Below, piece after piece: positions 26,759-39,426 of a stretch of 64,000 nucleotides of DNA. The position numbers and the translations under genes were made by a program. The notes below the pieces were generated by a model. That model ran no database searches and was not told the DNA's origin. It saw only the letters and a list, made by a program, of their open reading frames with translations. The stretch spans positions 32,429,884 to 32,493,883 of the forward strand of contig CM074200.1 in the NCBI GenBank assembly GCA_037179385.1, read 5' to 3'. Within the stretch, counting starts at the first letter, position 1. Every line of letters starts with the position of its first letter. This stretch comes from Holothuria scabra. Its lineage: Eukaryota; Echinodermata; Holothuroidea; Aspidochirotida; Holothuriidae.

Positions 26759-28430
26759 TTGTAGAAAGGAAATACTCTGGGAAGTAAAAAATGTAAAATA
26801 GGAAGGAAGCACATGCAGTCCACTTTGAGAGAACTTTTCAGGTTGCTCTTTCTATACCCCCGCCCCAAACCCGAGATAGGGATAAGTTTGCCTTCAAACA
26901 CAACGAAATATTCGTAACTGGTCTCTCCGAGACTTACAGTTTGCATCGCGTGCTCTCAAGAAGTGTAGTGACCTGGTTCTAACACTTTTCAGCGCAACCT
27001 TAGAATGTCAATCTTGCCAACCTGTTCAAATAGAAATGTTTGAACCAAAACGTTTCTCAGCCTGTCATGTCCTTCCGGTTTGCAAACGATTTGATTAAGT
27101 ATAGTACCTATCGTGTCTAGACCCTATAAGTCTTATAACGCAGTCTTCTTTAAAGTGTTCCAGCTCCACTCTGGTGGTATTGATTTACTCCCAAGACTCT
27201 CTTTTCAACTAATCGACGATTTTTCAAACGTCTCCGATGACATACGAAATTTCCGGAGAAGAAATCTCCCCCGACGTGAACGTCGGGCAATTAGAAGGTG
27301 TCAGATCACGTATTCCGTCCGGATTTCTGCTTTGTTAATCGACACGACGCAATGTTGAAACAGGTAGTTTGTAAGGAGAAGTTGCAACTGTTGCCAAAAT
27401 CGTCTCATTCATCTGCTCGTAGAAAGTAATCAATATCACTAGAATGAAGAAAGGGGAAGTTCTGACACTTGATTACCAGTTTGTTCAGAAAATTGAACAA
27501 CTTTTGGAAACATCATGGTTCATTCAAGGTTGAAGAACTACGTAGTCAAATCCATTGCAAAATATCTGAAGATTAAATCTTTCACCCCAGTCAGTTCCAA
27601 ATCTCCTAATCTACTTGCTTAAGCCTCTCCCACATCTGTCTAGAACCCCTCCCTCATCCATACTACATACACAATCTTATTTTATTGCTTCAGTCAGGGT
27701 GAGTTCACACAAGACTCGTATGTGTAATCAAAATACTATCAGTGCAGTGCATGCTGTGTGAGCTGAGCTACAGTATCCAGAGAATTTCCGTGAGCTACTA
27801 AAAATTGTATTTTGTTGTGATATTAGACTGCCTTTAAAATATAGAATGAAACCAAACACTTCCTATACGCACGGGCCGAGCATTTAACATGTACGTCCTA
27901 TGCGCAGATTGTCGCCACCGCCCGGAGGCAGAAAGGACGCGCCAAAATGGCCGACTTGAAGCTATAATTTGCATGATTTGATGATGACTCTGTAATATTA
28001 TAAGCAAATTTAAACTTGAATGAGAAACAATGTCATATTTATGCAATACACGGGTTGTGATTTTGACCTTACCGTGCACTATTTCGAAAATATTTCAACT
28101 TTCTTGGAAAATCTGTTCTTTTGAACTACTTGAGGGCCAAACTTTCACACACAAAACCAAAGCAGACAGCCATTTTATTATACCTATACTAATACTTACG
28201 GTAGCGACAATCTACGCATGCAGTTTACTCCGTCCATTTACATAGGAAGTCCGCGAATGAAACAAATGGCAGTTGTAGTCGTCATCTCACACAGCCTCAG
28301 TTCTCACAACTGTGCAATTTTAGATCCTCATATAAAATGCATGAGCAATGCACATCTGTTTACAGTCACAAGTCCATTTCATTGCTGACAGCCATGTTCT
28401 GGTGAACATACAGGGCTACCATTAAATAAG
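26759..28430. other. No gene seen
   Basis: Short frames only (81 codons at 27113-27358, none recognisable). It ends at the truncated LINE. Confidence 0.5.
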
Positions 28431-28439
28431 TACCAATAA

Positions 28440-30600
28440 ATAAGTAACCCATGCACGACGGTTGCTGACAAAGCTGACTGTTTCAGGAGTTACTTTCAGA
28501 CGGTACATACACTACCAGAGGACCCCAAATTCAACAACAACATCTACCGACTCGCAAACTTTATCCGGACTGGTTATCCGGAAACTTACTCACCTAAACC
28601 AGTAATTGACCCGACTGAGGACAACGACCCCGCTTTCAACAAAACCATCACTGCTAGGGACATTACTGACATACTCCGTCGTGCATCCAACACCTCCCCT
28701 GGAGAAGACCAAATTCAATACGTGCACCTCAAAACGGCACCACTAATTTATCTCGAGGAATTAGGAAGGCTTTTCACTGCCTCCTTCCAAATTGGCTACA
28801 TTCCCAAAATTTGGAAACAAGCCGTCTCTATTCTGCTTCCAAAGCCAGGCAAACCTCACAATACTCCGAAAAATTATAGGCCTATTAGCCTCCTTCCCGT
28901 ACTTGGTAAATGTCTGGAGAAAATAATTGCAAAAAGACTCTCAAATTACCTTGAAAAACGCAAACTTCTCCCACCCTCTCAAGCAGGCTTCCGGAGGAAA
29001 AAGAAACACGACGGATCAACTTTTCAGACTCATTCAAGACATGTCTTCTTCCAAGGAGAAAAGACTTCACACTTTAGCAACCTTTTTTGACGCCGAGAAA
29101 GCATTCGATAGAATGTGGCACGAAGGACTGCTCCTCAAAATGAGGAAATTCAACATACCAACGACCTTTACTAGGTGGATTTCCAACTTCCTGACTGACC
29201 GACAGACCCGCTTCAAGGTTGGTGACTCACTCTCTCGACCTCTACACATAACGACCGGGACTCCTCAGGGCAGTACCCTTAGCCCTATACTTTTCATAAT
29301 GTACGTTGCCGACATACCTCAACCAGACCCGAACCAACGGACTTACCTCTCACAATTTGCTGATGACATTGCAGTCTGGGCGACCTCCGGCATTGCTGAC
29401 AAAGCCGAACAAAGACTTCAACGTTACATCAACCAACTTGAAAACTGGTGCAATGACTGGCGGATCGTACTTAACCCTGACAAGTCACAGATTCTTTATG
29501 TACGGACTACTGGTTCCCTTGGACGAGCCCCTCATGTGACTTACACCAACAAACTGATTCTTGTCCAGAGGAAGGTCAAATACCTGGGAGTGACTATTGA
29601 CGAACGACTTGAATTTAACTCCCATCACTCGGAAAAGATTAAGAGAATGCGGAGGCAAGTCTCTCAACTGTACCGACTAGCCGGAACTAAGGACCATCCA
29701 CTTACTTCCCCTGACACGACCTTGAAAATTTACAAAACTATGACTAGACCAATTATTGAATATGCCGCCCCGGCACTGTTCCACTTGAAGGACTCACAAC
29801 TCAAACATTACGAACAGACTCAAAGACGGGCATGCAGAATCGCCCACCATCTTGACTACCGACACCCTTCTAACGAAGTACTCGACATTGCTAAACTTCC
29901 AACAATTAAACAACGCTTCAACGACTTACGTACGAACTTCCTGACTAGATGCAAACGTAAAGACAAACATACACGTAAATTCATCAAGTCCCAACTGAAA
30001 CTTCGGCCCATTCTTCTAAGGAACTCACCCCTCGAAGGACTGACCAAAAGGATGTGGAAAAATCTAGGTAAGTAATAGGAAGGCCAGCCAACGAAACCTG
30101 CATTTAGCCCTAAAGAAGGGTGAAATCAAGACCAGCCACCGAAGAAGACATCAAACAGCCCTGAAGAAGGGTCCAACCAGTGCTGCTAGCCCTGAATAAG
30201 GGTGCAACCCAAGACCAGCCACCGAAGAAGACATCTAGTAGCCCTGAAGAAGGGTACAAACATCAAATAGCCCTGAAGAAGGGTACCAATCAACGGTATG
30301 GCCCAACTTGTCTCCAGAGGGGGCTTGGTGTGCCCGGTTTTTGTCCGCGGCACTTTGGCGGTGGCCTTGGCTTTCCCTCTGTCCACTTTTCCTTTCCAAG
30401 TTTTGCCGGGTCGGGATGTGGCGCTGTTGCTGACGGTTTTGTGTTCACTGATCATGGGGATTGGTATGTTTTGACTCATTTTTTCCGGCCCTTGGGCCAT
30501 CTGAAGCACCTCCGGGTGGACCAGAAAATACGAGTCTTCAGATTCAGACGACGGTTGCATTTTGAAATTAATGAAAGAGCATTAACTAACTGACTATATT
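28440..30600 (+). mobile_element. 5'-truncated Jockey-superfamily LINE
   Basis: Holds the C-terminal part of ORF2 (reverse transcriptase) followed by a ~500-bp 3'UTR; the endonuclease and ORF1 are absent, as expected after 5' truncation during target-primed reverse transcription. Coding sequence becomes recognisable at about 28448, just after a stop. The 3'UTR opens with about five irregular copies of AGCCCTGAAGAAGGGT (30100-30300), each able to form a CCCT/AGGG stem. The 3' end is set at about 30600 by loss of distinctive sequence; no poly(A) or target duplication was identified. Confidence 0.75.
28448..30075 (+). pseudogene. LINE reverse transcriptase fragment, one frameshift
   Basis: The first frame runs from about 28448 to about 29000 and includes SPGEDQIQYVHLK, LPKPGKP and KNYRPISLLPVLGKCLEKII. 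A single extra A in the A-run near 28998-29006 shifts the frame. The second frame continues with NTTDQLFRLIQDM, motif A FFDAEKAFD, GTPQGSTLSPILF and the catalytic QFADDIAVW, to a stop at 30073-30075. Both catalytic Asp sites (motif A and FADD) are present, so apart from the truncation and the one-base slip the RT domain is well preserved. Jockey-like motif spelling; clade not firmly assigned. Confidence 0.9.
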
Positions 30601-31242
30601 CATACCCTTGACCAAAAATATAGTTTGGCTTCAAAGTTGTCAATAAACGCATGAAATAAGAGATAGGCTATACCTAGTATTTACCTACTCACCAAATGGA
30701 TGAGATAGGAGGCGCAAGATTCAAGACATTTTGTATTGCATGTTAGAAAATTAACACAAAGAGGTCAATTAAGAACTTGATCACCCACATTTCGTACACT
30801 GGTACTCTCTAACTAACTAAACTTATACTCTTAGGCTATTTTCGAAAAAACGTTTTTCACTCTTCCAGTACCCAACGAGAACATGGAAATTAGATCTGTA
30901 GTGTCGAACGCTTACATTTACTGTTACCATGGACTCATGTCACTCTGCGCACATGGGTAAACAAACCTCTCGAATGTTCCCCGTAAGACTCTTCGTAATA
31001 ACCTGAATATTTTTTGAGTTAGATTTTGAGGACCAGCCAAAAATGCAATCAATTCATGCATACCCATGAGGGGCTTACTCTGTGATTCAGACCTGTTCTT
31101 TAGTTATGATTTTCAAACTGATGTATTAGCCATTAGTTGTTGATGACTGATGGCTGATGTTTTCCAAAAATTCATTCAGCGAAATCTTACAACATTCTAC
31201 AAATTTTCCCGTATCCTCTATTCTCTTTCCTACAATAAATTC

Positions 31243-31362
31243 ACTGTTAAAATTTCAGTAAAAACGAAGAAATAAGTAAGAATCCGTGCTGCAAATGCAG
31301 AAAGGATTCAAAGCATTCCTTTTTTTTTTGTTACTGTGATTTTACAGGCATTCTAAACACTG
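31243..31362. mobile_element. Small fold-back MITE, copy 2
   Basis: Keeps the central GCTGCAAATGCAG palindrome and the right arm (TGTGATTTTACAGGCATT, AACACTGTT) of the copy at 10258-10390. The left arm is shortened to CACTGTTAAAATTTCAGT. Confidence 0.6.
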
Positions 31363-32608
31363 TTCTCTGTGTTAAAGATTTATTAATTTGCCAATGAAAT
31401 CTTTAAGAAGAAGAGGGTGATGGCATTGGCAAAACTCCTGAATTCATCATTAAAGTAACTAAAATTTTACATAGTATGATCTGGAAATTGTTGACGTGGG
31501 TATCGAATCAGCGAAACCTTAATTAGCAAGACCAGTTTAAGGAAAGTCATTTCTCTGATATGTCAATGAAATACATTTACTAGGGTCACTATCTAATGAG
31601 GTTTGACGATTGTTTCTTGACGTTAGACGAGAAGTTTTGCGTCTTTGGATTTAGTCTAAGGGTTTCACTTAATAATACAAATTGAAGTAGGCACCTTTAC
31701 TTATAATTCAAATCCATGTCATATTCATCTTTAAATTTCATCTTCTGCAAATCTGTTTTATGATGTGATCAATCACATGCAAAAGAAATCCAAAATTAAA
31801 TTTATCCTTCGAGACTCGTTAAACTCTTGAAAGACCCTCAAATCCCAAAATGGCAGAAGCTTTATTGCAAAAAGCAGTTTTCGTGATACCATATTCAGGT
31901 GAAATCCACCTCCATAGGTCAGGAAAGAAAACCTTTATGTTTGCTTTCGTTTAAGCCGACTGCCGGCAGCGATTGCATTTCCTTCCCCAAGCATCAATTT
32001 AAACATGCGGCTGGACTTAGGAAAAAGTCACCAAAACGGAAGTACACTTCATAGTATTAGGTCAGCAACGATTCTTCGGATGAGAGGGAAAACGTGGATG
32101 TACATTCAACATCAAACCTTAATTTATCGATCGGAAGGTTGCATTGACGATTAGCAAATTCTATCATACTAGCTTTTAGCTCCAAAATAATCAGTTTTGA
32201 CGCGAGTTTTAAACCGAGGGAGGGAAACTAGCAGCGGGATTTACTGCAAACATGCATTTATTTTGAGAATTTTACACGGGTACTTTTTAACCATCGAGTT
32301 CTTGTCGCCAATGCTTTTGCTGGGATTATGTAGAGTACATGACGAGTTTGCATGACGCCATATGTCAGAAGGGCGTACAGCACTAAAGCGTATCATACTG
32401 AAACCTCACATTATTAGTAGTTAAAAGCCGTCTTATTATAGAGTCGTTTTAACGTGATTTTTTGTAACAACATGGAAATGAACAACTTACTGTAACGTTT
32501 TCTGCAAAGTTGAAATATGACTATTAAAGCGTTTTTAGGCTATTCCATTGTAAGCATACAGTTTACAGGCTGCTATGTGAGTCCGTTTAATGTCAGTCAT
32601 TTAGTTAT

Positions 32609-32650
32609 TAAGTTAGTGAAATGGAGTTTTACGGCCCAGTTTTAGGTCAT
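32609..32650 (-). repeat. Dispersed GTTAG-tailed repeat, short copy 6
   Basis: TTAGTTATTAAGTTAGTG then AATGGAGTTTTACGGCCCAG, the tail-proximal part of the family only. Confidence 0.5.
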
Positions 32651-34471
32651 CAGATGGTACGATATGGGCTAAAAATGTAGTTGTGTTGAAGTGACCCATA
32701 ACTTTGAAAACTTTGCTTTTAAAACTTATTTTGGAAAACAGTCTACGGATTCAAGTAAAGTTTTATTCATTTTTTTCTTTTTGTATCCGATGAAGTCATC
32801 ACTTTTTTAACCCGTACCTGTATTCAAAGTTTGTTAATTTGTCAATTGGGTGTTTGGTGCATAATTTTAACTTCCACCCGAAAAAATACTGACGAAAGCT
32901 GATTTGGTTGGTCGGCATACGTGCGATCGTTGTTTCATCTCCAAACTGACGTCAGCGCATCAGGATTTTGGTCGACTTGCTGCCTGTTAAACGTTCCTGT
33001 TTAAAACCTTAAATGGTTTCAGGCAGGTAATTTTAGTCGTCAGGAAGCGTCCAGCCGTTTACCCCCTGGCTGTACTGTATGGACGCCATGCCACTGGGTC
33101 TACGCTGTTCACGTTGTGTAACGGTGACGCCAGTAGACCCACATGAGGTCTATACACTGATACTCAAAATTTTTGTCCACGGTCTAAATAAAAGTAGGTT
33201 CAAAATATGTATACTTCTAAGGAAGGTTTTGTGGTAGTCGACTGTATCCTCAGCTCCTTTTGAACTTTACAGTAATAAGCAAAAATAGAATGACTGATGA
33301 CCATTTCTAAGTGCCCAAATCAGTCCTTCATGAAATTTTAACCATTGGTTTAGAACCTATATCTTTTCTCTATCATTTAAGAAATTAAAATCATGATCCT
33401 CTCATGTAAGTGAAGCGGCGCTGGCAGCGCAAGAGTTGAATGGAATGACCGATGGAACCATAATTGAAGCGTTCCCAAAGCGACGGTCAAAAAACTAATT
33501 GGTACGTACAGCCCAAAGGTTAAAATTCTGCCCAATTTTTGAACCATTTAATCTGATGCCTCTACTGTTCTTAGTGTCTACTTGGAGGCATCGATTTATT
33601 AAAGAGAACAAATAATCAATATTTGATAAGCCTTCGCGATCTCGAATCTCTCATGGCCACCCATTCATTACGGAATTGGAGAGTCATGTACCACGTGACT
33701 TCCCCCTTGTCGATACAATGGGTTATGTTTCTTCAATTCAAAATCCCTATTGATTAATCTATTTTCGGATTTTCATACTGCAATAGAAGGGTCTGACCAT
33801 TTACCAATTGTGGCTATTCTTATTTCGTCGAGGATGACAACAGTCCATTTTTTTATGTCCTATACAAGTATTCATTTCCCGAGAGGTCCTATTTTTGTAA
33901 TCTGTAGGTTTCATCCAAGTTCATCAGTTAATGAACTCTCCCCCATTTGACGGACAACAATTCGTCAGTAATTGCCATGCTGTACATTCTATTCGACCAT
34001 GTTAGTGAAAGAGGTTCTTTGCAGTCGTATTTAAAAAAGTTAATTCCGTTTTAATTTGAAAAACCTTTAGAATTCTTGATTTGTCAGATTTTGATTGGCA
34101 TGAAGCGATGGCAAATTCAAATGTATCCAATGTAGGCTATGAAAGCTACATGAACTTAAGACACAATCGTATATCAAAATTGGACATGTGGATCTATTGA
34201 TATCGTAGTATGCATTAGAGAGCTTTTGATTTGTACGTTCACCTAGTCGACGCTTAGCCACTGCGCATGCATCACTTCGTCTCACTTGTCCACTAGCCAA
34301 ATCATAGTCGAGGACGTGTTCACCGCGGTTTTGCGGTTCGTCCACTCCCTGTCCCGGCCTGCAACGAACGTTCACAAGAGTGACGTTGCAGAATTACTGA
34401 AAACTGGACAAAGTGGCAAGAATGCAAATTCCCTCCTCATGGTATGTTTTGTACGACTGTGGTCACTTTTT

Positions 34472-35770
34472 ATTGATTCATTGCCGAAGGCAGACAAGGA
34501 ATCTCTCTGATGGTGATGTCGTGTGTGTGTTTGTGTGTGAATGGGTGTGTGTTTGTATACGTGTTTGTGACACTTTGCTCGAAATCACGATATCTCAAGA
34601 TAGGAATGCCCAACACTTTTCATGTTTGCTATATAGCTTTGTCATGTTGGGAAACGGGACCTTATCGTTTTTGGTGGATGTCAGAGGTCATATGAGGTCA
34701 CCATTGATAAGTCTGTGAAAACCACCTAAAGTGCTTGTAATCGCGATGTCTCAAGTTAAGAATGTCCAACATTTTTCATATTTGGTAAATAGATTTGTCA
34801 TGTTAAGAGCAAGAATCCTATTGCTTTTGGGTGGAGGTCAAAGGTCATTTGAATTTGAGATCGCCAGAGGTCAAAGTCTGAAAAGCTTGTAATCGCGATA
34901 TCTCAAGTTACGAATGTCCGACACTTTTCATATATGTTATATAGATTTTCCATGTTGGGAAAAGGGACCTTATCGTTTTTGGTGAATGTCAGAGGTCATA
35001 TGAGGTCACCATTGGTAATTCTGTGAAAACCTAAAGTGCTTGTAATCGCGATATCTCAAGTTAAGAATGTCCAACATTTTTCATATTTGGTATATAGATT
35101 TTTCATGTTAAGAGCAAGAATCCTATTGCTTTTGGTGGAGGTCAAAGGTCATTTGAATTTGAGATCACCAGAGGTCAAAGTCTGAAAAGCTTGTAATCGC
35201 GATATCTCAAGTTACGAATGTCCGACACTTTTCATATTTGGTGTATAGATTTTCCATGTTGGGAAAAGAACCTTATCGTTTTTGGTGGATGTCAGAGGTT
35301 ATATGAGGTCACCATTGGTAAATCTGTGAAAACCTCCTAAAGTGCTTGTAATCGTGATATCTCAAATTAAGAATCTCCAACACTTTTCATGTTTGGTATA
35401 TAGATTTTTCATGTTGAGAGGAAGAACTTAAATGTTTTTGGTAGAGGTCAAAGGTCATTTGAGGTCACCAGAGATCAAAGTCTGAAAAGCTTGTAATTGC
35501 AATATCTCAATTTAGGAATGACCAACTACTTTTCATATTTTGTACATGGATTTGCCATGTTGAGAAGAGAAATCTTATCGTTTTTGGTGGATGTTCGAGG
35601 TCACATTAGGTCACTAGCGGTAAATCTGCGAAAACCTCCTAAATTGCCTGTAATCGCGATATCTGTGATGAACACTGTAGGGGTGCTGTCACCATAGCAA
35701 AATGGAGCCTAGATCAAATTGAGAGTTCTCTTTCGGCAAGGAATCACTAAGCCTTAGGGCTTTCTGGTTT
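34472..35770 (+). mobile_element. Element with alternating ~150-bp units, copy 2 (7 units)
   Basis: Left end TTGATTCATTGCCGAAGGCA, a GT-rich run (34517-34570), seven units with starts at 34577, 34734, 34886, 35039, 35190, 35345 and 35490 (145-157 bp), a partial eighth at 35647, and right end GGCAAGGAATCACTAAGCC plus TTAGGGCTT. Units 1, 3, 5, 7 (type A) share AGGTCATATGAGGTCACC-like and CTGTGAAAACC blocks. Units 2, 4, 6 (type B) share GAGGTCAAAGGTCATTTGA and AAAGTCTGAAAAG. Such ABABABA order points to dimer-wise expansion. Non-coding. Confidence 0.8.
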
Positions 35771-36561
35771 AAAATGCATATGAGGTTGATGTTTCATTTG
35801 GGAATGTGCTTTACTTTGGACTGACATTTCCTTGCAACTTCAATAGGAGAGGTAAGTATATGTTGTTACTGTTTAATTCTCCATGAAAACACACCAACAA
35901 CTTTTACTGCCGTTCATGTTGTAGACATGCACTTACATCCGTAAAGGAATTCGGAATAATTGCACAATTCGACATTTTAGTATGATTCGTCCTTGTCGAC
36001 CCACACACTGGGAGAAAGAAACGGGTTTTAAAAGTTGACGCACCATAGAAGTCGACGCGTTCACGCAGACACGCTGGTCGACTAGAACGAAGTCCACGTG
36101 CACTCAATCGAAAGCGCGGTATAGGCAGATAGCCTACCGATGCTTATTTAGCTGTGTATCGCCACGATCATGCTCGATTCCAATTACAGGTGTTGTTATA
36201 ACAACACATTGTGTTAGAACTATGTCTGACAAACCGGAAACAGCACGGTCAAAAAATTTTGGAAAAGTTTGGAAACCGTCCTCCTGATCTTAATACTCAT
36301 TATACTAACATATGTTTCACTAATATCGGCTGATGATTATGTTCAAATATCATAGTTGCATTGAAAATTCAAAGGGGAGTAGTACGCCTATACATAGAAA
36401 TAAGATTGATTATCACGACAAAAGGGCTGGACATCAAACAATTAGTCTAGACAATTCGGGCCCTTTTGAAAGAATATTTTTACAAAGACAAAAAGGAACC
36501 AATACGGTCTCTGTGGCTTGTGTATGACGAATGCGCATGTTTGTAATCATTGTAAACACAA

Positions 36562-36755
36562 ATTAGTCAAACAGTTCCTGACAAGACTAGTCACGTCAAC
36601 AATATTGACTTTTCAGCTATTATTTGACTAATATTTGACCCATTTAAATTAATTTCTAACAAATATGAAACCGCCTTGACTAGGTTTTGACTAACATTCT
36701 CTATTCCATCTCTATGAAATTAGTCAGATAGCATCACAAATGAGTCAAACATGAG
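36562..36755 (+). repeat. TTGACT-rich dispersed repeat, copy 2
   Basis: Diverged copy of 18063-18262: AGTCAAACAGT, TATTTGACTAATATTTGACC, TTTCTAACAAA and CTTGACTAGGTTTTGAC in the same order. Confidence 0.65.
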
Positions 36756-36824
36756 TGATAAGCGTACTTGGTCAATTCAGACACCATTTAACTAATTGTT
36801 ATTTATAGTGATCCCTTTTTTGGT

Positions 36825-37340
36825 AAACTTGCATATCTCAAGATATAAATGATAAATACTTGCCAAACTTGAGAAATTGATTGATTTATATCATATTGAG
36901 AGACGGTATTGTTTTTGATGGAGAATAGAGGTCATTGGAGTTTTCAAGAGGTCAACACCGACGAACTTTATAAAAACGACATAGAAGCATAATTGTCCTC
37001 AAAAGGCACTTGATCGCGGTGCATGTTTATAATTAGAGGAGAGCTATTGACAATTTTTGTGAAGTTAAAACGTTATCTGATGTAACTTTTAAGATAAAAT
37101 AACGTGATCCACAGAATTGTATAACTATCCAAGGTATGGCTGATGGGTATCTAATCTTCATCCTAGATTAAATGGTTTGTCAGTTAAGAAGCAAAGCTTC
37201 TGTTGAAGGCGTTAAATGTCATATGAGTTCATTGAGGTCAAAAGTGACGACAACTATTTAAATATGATATATCAAGATAGGAATGAAATATGTTTTAATA
37301 AATGGCATGTACATGCAACAAAACCAGTGTTTGAATCCTA
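36825..37340 (+). repeat. Degenerate copy of the ~150-bp-unit family
   Basis: GCATATCTCAAGATA, GTATTGTTTTTGATGGAGAA and AGAGGTCATTGGAG, then a second set with TATATCAAGATAGGAATG, follow the unit landmarks of 34472-35770 at low similarity. Confidence 0.4.
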
Positions 37341-37639
37341 CAGTATTGCTTTTGCTAGATTCCTCATCTTAGTAACTAACTAATCTATTTGGCAGAGGCT
37401 CTATGGCGCGTTGTGTCATGTGAGATTGTAACTCCTTTGGGGAGTAGTTTTTGTTTATTGCCTGCAGTGGAATGAACTAAAATACTCGACAGAAATGATG
37501 GAACAAAACAAGCAAACCAACCAAGCAGTGAACGAATCACCTTCCCCCAACCCCCAACCCCCCCCCCCCCCATTTCTTGTTGCGGCAGTCCAAGGCGACC
37601 TGAAACTTCAACATTAGTACGGGGAGCTGGGTTTGTCCC

Positions 37640-38098
37640 ATGTATTTTTGTGGAGGATTGTCAGAAGCGTGTGCAAAGACAATTGCTCATCAAACTCTGA
37701 CAATCTGTGAAAAGGTGTTGGGGAGTTCAGGGGTTCCTGTCAATATCAGTATGCGACTATTCTATATTAAGACAAGCTATTGTTTTGACTTCAGTGCCTC
37801 AAATAAAACCAGAACATTAACGAACACATTCGATACCATTAAACAGGTCAAGTGTTATTCAAGCAGGGAACCTTGCAAGCATGTATTTGAAATAAAAGCG
37901 GTACACATTCATAAAAAGATACAATGTCAAAAGGGACTTAACATATACATTATCTGTACATGTAGAACTTTGGAAATGTTGAACCGTTTGAAACGGGGAA
38001 TTCGCGAGAGAAAAGCAACGAAGTTTGGGTTTATCGTTACAAAACGTTTAATGCAAACAATCTATGGACTCTCGTGCGGCTCCGGGAAATTTAAATGA
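37640..38098 (+). CDS. Uncharacterised open frame, 152 codons (doubtful)
   Basis: The longest open frame outside transposons and simple repeats. It has 11 Cys by eye, basic stretches and no signal peptide, transmembrane segment or motif I can name. In AT-rich DNA this length is moderately unlikely by chance but not exceptional across 64 kb and six frames. No flanking splice pattern was identified. Treat as hypothetical, more likely non-coding. Confidence 0.15.
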   Translation: MYFCGGLSEACAKTIAHQTLTICEKVLGSSGVPVNISMRLFYIKTSYCFDFSASNKTRTLTNTFDTIKQVKCYSSREPCKHVFEIKAVHIHKKIQCQKGLNIYIICTCRTLEMLNRLKRGIRERKATKFGFIVTKRLMQTIYGLSCGSGKFK

Positions 38099-38784
38099 CC
38101 TTTTACGTACACCAACCCCATTTTCCAACCCATGGCTGGGCAAAATTTGAGTATTATGCATTAGGTTTTTGACCCTTACTTGTAAAGTCAAGTTATAAGT
38201 TCTAAGGCAGTTTATACTTTGACGGCTCACATAAATCAGAGCAGTCCAATGGATCGGACAACCTAAGCTATCTTGCTGCTAATGTCACCATCAATAAAAG
38301 TGTATCTACCGTAGTTAATCTACTTGTCATATTACATCAAATCCTTGTATTTGATATTTAATCCACATTTTTACCGTTGAGGAAAGTCTTGTTTTGTTTA
38401 TCGTGTTGATTTTGCTTAAATTAGTTCTATATTTGCTTCATTTTAACGTTTACAACCGGTTATGTTTCAACAAAAACAAAATAGCTCATTCGGGTTCGAT
38501 TTGTCCTAGAAACAGGAGATATAAGTTAATAGATGATCCCGTGTAGTATTTGTATCTAATTAATACGGTACCGTAGGAGCAACCTGTAAGTAGAAGGTGC
38601 AGGTTCGAAGCATGACGAATTTATATGAAATTGGTTACCCGTAAGACCTGCAACAGACTTAAGTAATTCAGTGTATATGCACAAAAAACGCAGAAGGTTT
38701 AAAAACATGGTGAATGGAGAAATCGACCTTAATTTCCATTACCTATGCCCTTGGTATCCTCCTAAGGATGCTCGCTAAACTTAA

Positions 38785-39077
38785 AGGGCCAAACCTCTCA
38801 CCCCAAACTACAATTTTGGTACAGATGTACCGAAATTCTCAATTGGCTCAGCTCTGTGATTGACAGTTAATTCAAACAATGCAGAGTACCAAAACCTGTA
38901 TTACACAGCATGAACGGTACTGTGTTTTGTATATATAAATTGAGTTTTTCTTTACTCACCTTGAAGCAATAAACTGAGATTGTATCTAGATAAGGATGAA
39001 TTTCAGACAGTTGTGGGAGGGACTTCAGTAAAAAGGTAAGGAGAATCGGTACTGTTTGGGGTGAGAGAACTGGGTCT
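38785..39077 (+). mobile_element. TTAA-flanked MITE, copy 3
   Basis: TTAA at 38781-38784 and 39078-39081 flank a 293-bp copy with AGGGCCAAACCTCTCACCCC at the left and GGGGTGAGAGAACTGGGTCT at the right. All three copies lie in the same orientation in this window. Confidence 0.9.
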
Positions 39078-39426
39078 TTAACGTAAACTTTGTAGAGGAG
39101 CGTTTTTCGTAAAGAATATTTAAAGAAATAATAGAAGGCATAATCATCAGCGCCACAAATGTTGTACTGACCATCAGCGAATTAAAGTCTTTTTTAAAAC
39201 TGCCGAAACAAACCGAAACTGCCGAATGAGATATGTTTAGTTCGTTTACATCAAGTAACACCCAATGCATCGTACTAATGTTTCCCAGCAATAGGGATAA
39301 CAATCCGGTGCCCCTAAACGGGTTTCATTAGCGCCGCTATTCAATGGCAGAAGGTGGCAGGTTGAGGCATAACACTGTACCTATCCTAACCTAATCCAAA
39401 AGTAAAAAGCAGCGACTCCAGCCGGG

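Larger units (their letters stand above)
30600..34471. other. No gene seen
   Basis: Apart from two small repeats listed separately (31243-31362 and 32609-32650), I see only short chance frames. A weak hairpin with TGGGTCTAC / GTAGACCCA arms lies at about 33097-33142. Confidence 0.5.

Noticed and set aside
30180..30593. 137-codon frame (and an antisense 124-codon frame)
   Set aside because: Lies in the LINE 3'UTR after the RT stop and overlaps the tandem hairpins; no domain.
34577..35646. CRISPR-like array
   Set aside because: Units are ~150 bp, contiguous and alternating, with no short repeat plus unique spacer pattern; eukaryotic context.
38540..38625. Possible tRNA (GCAGGTTCGAAGC box B)
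   Set aside because: No convincing box A at the right distance and no cloverleaf; GGTTCGA words are common by chance.
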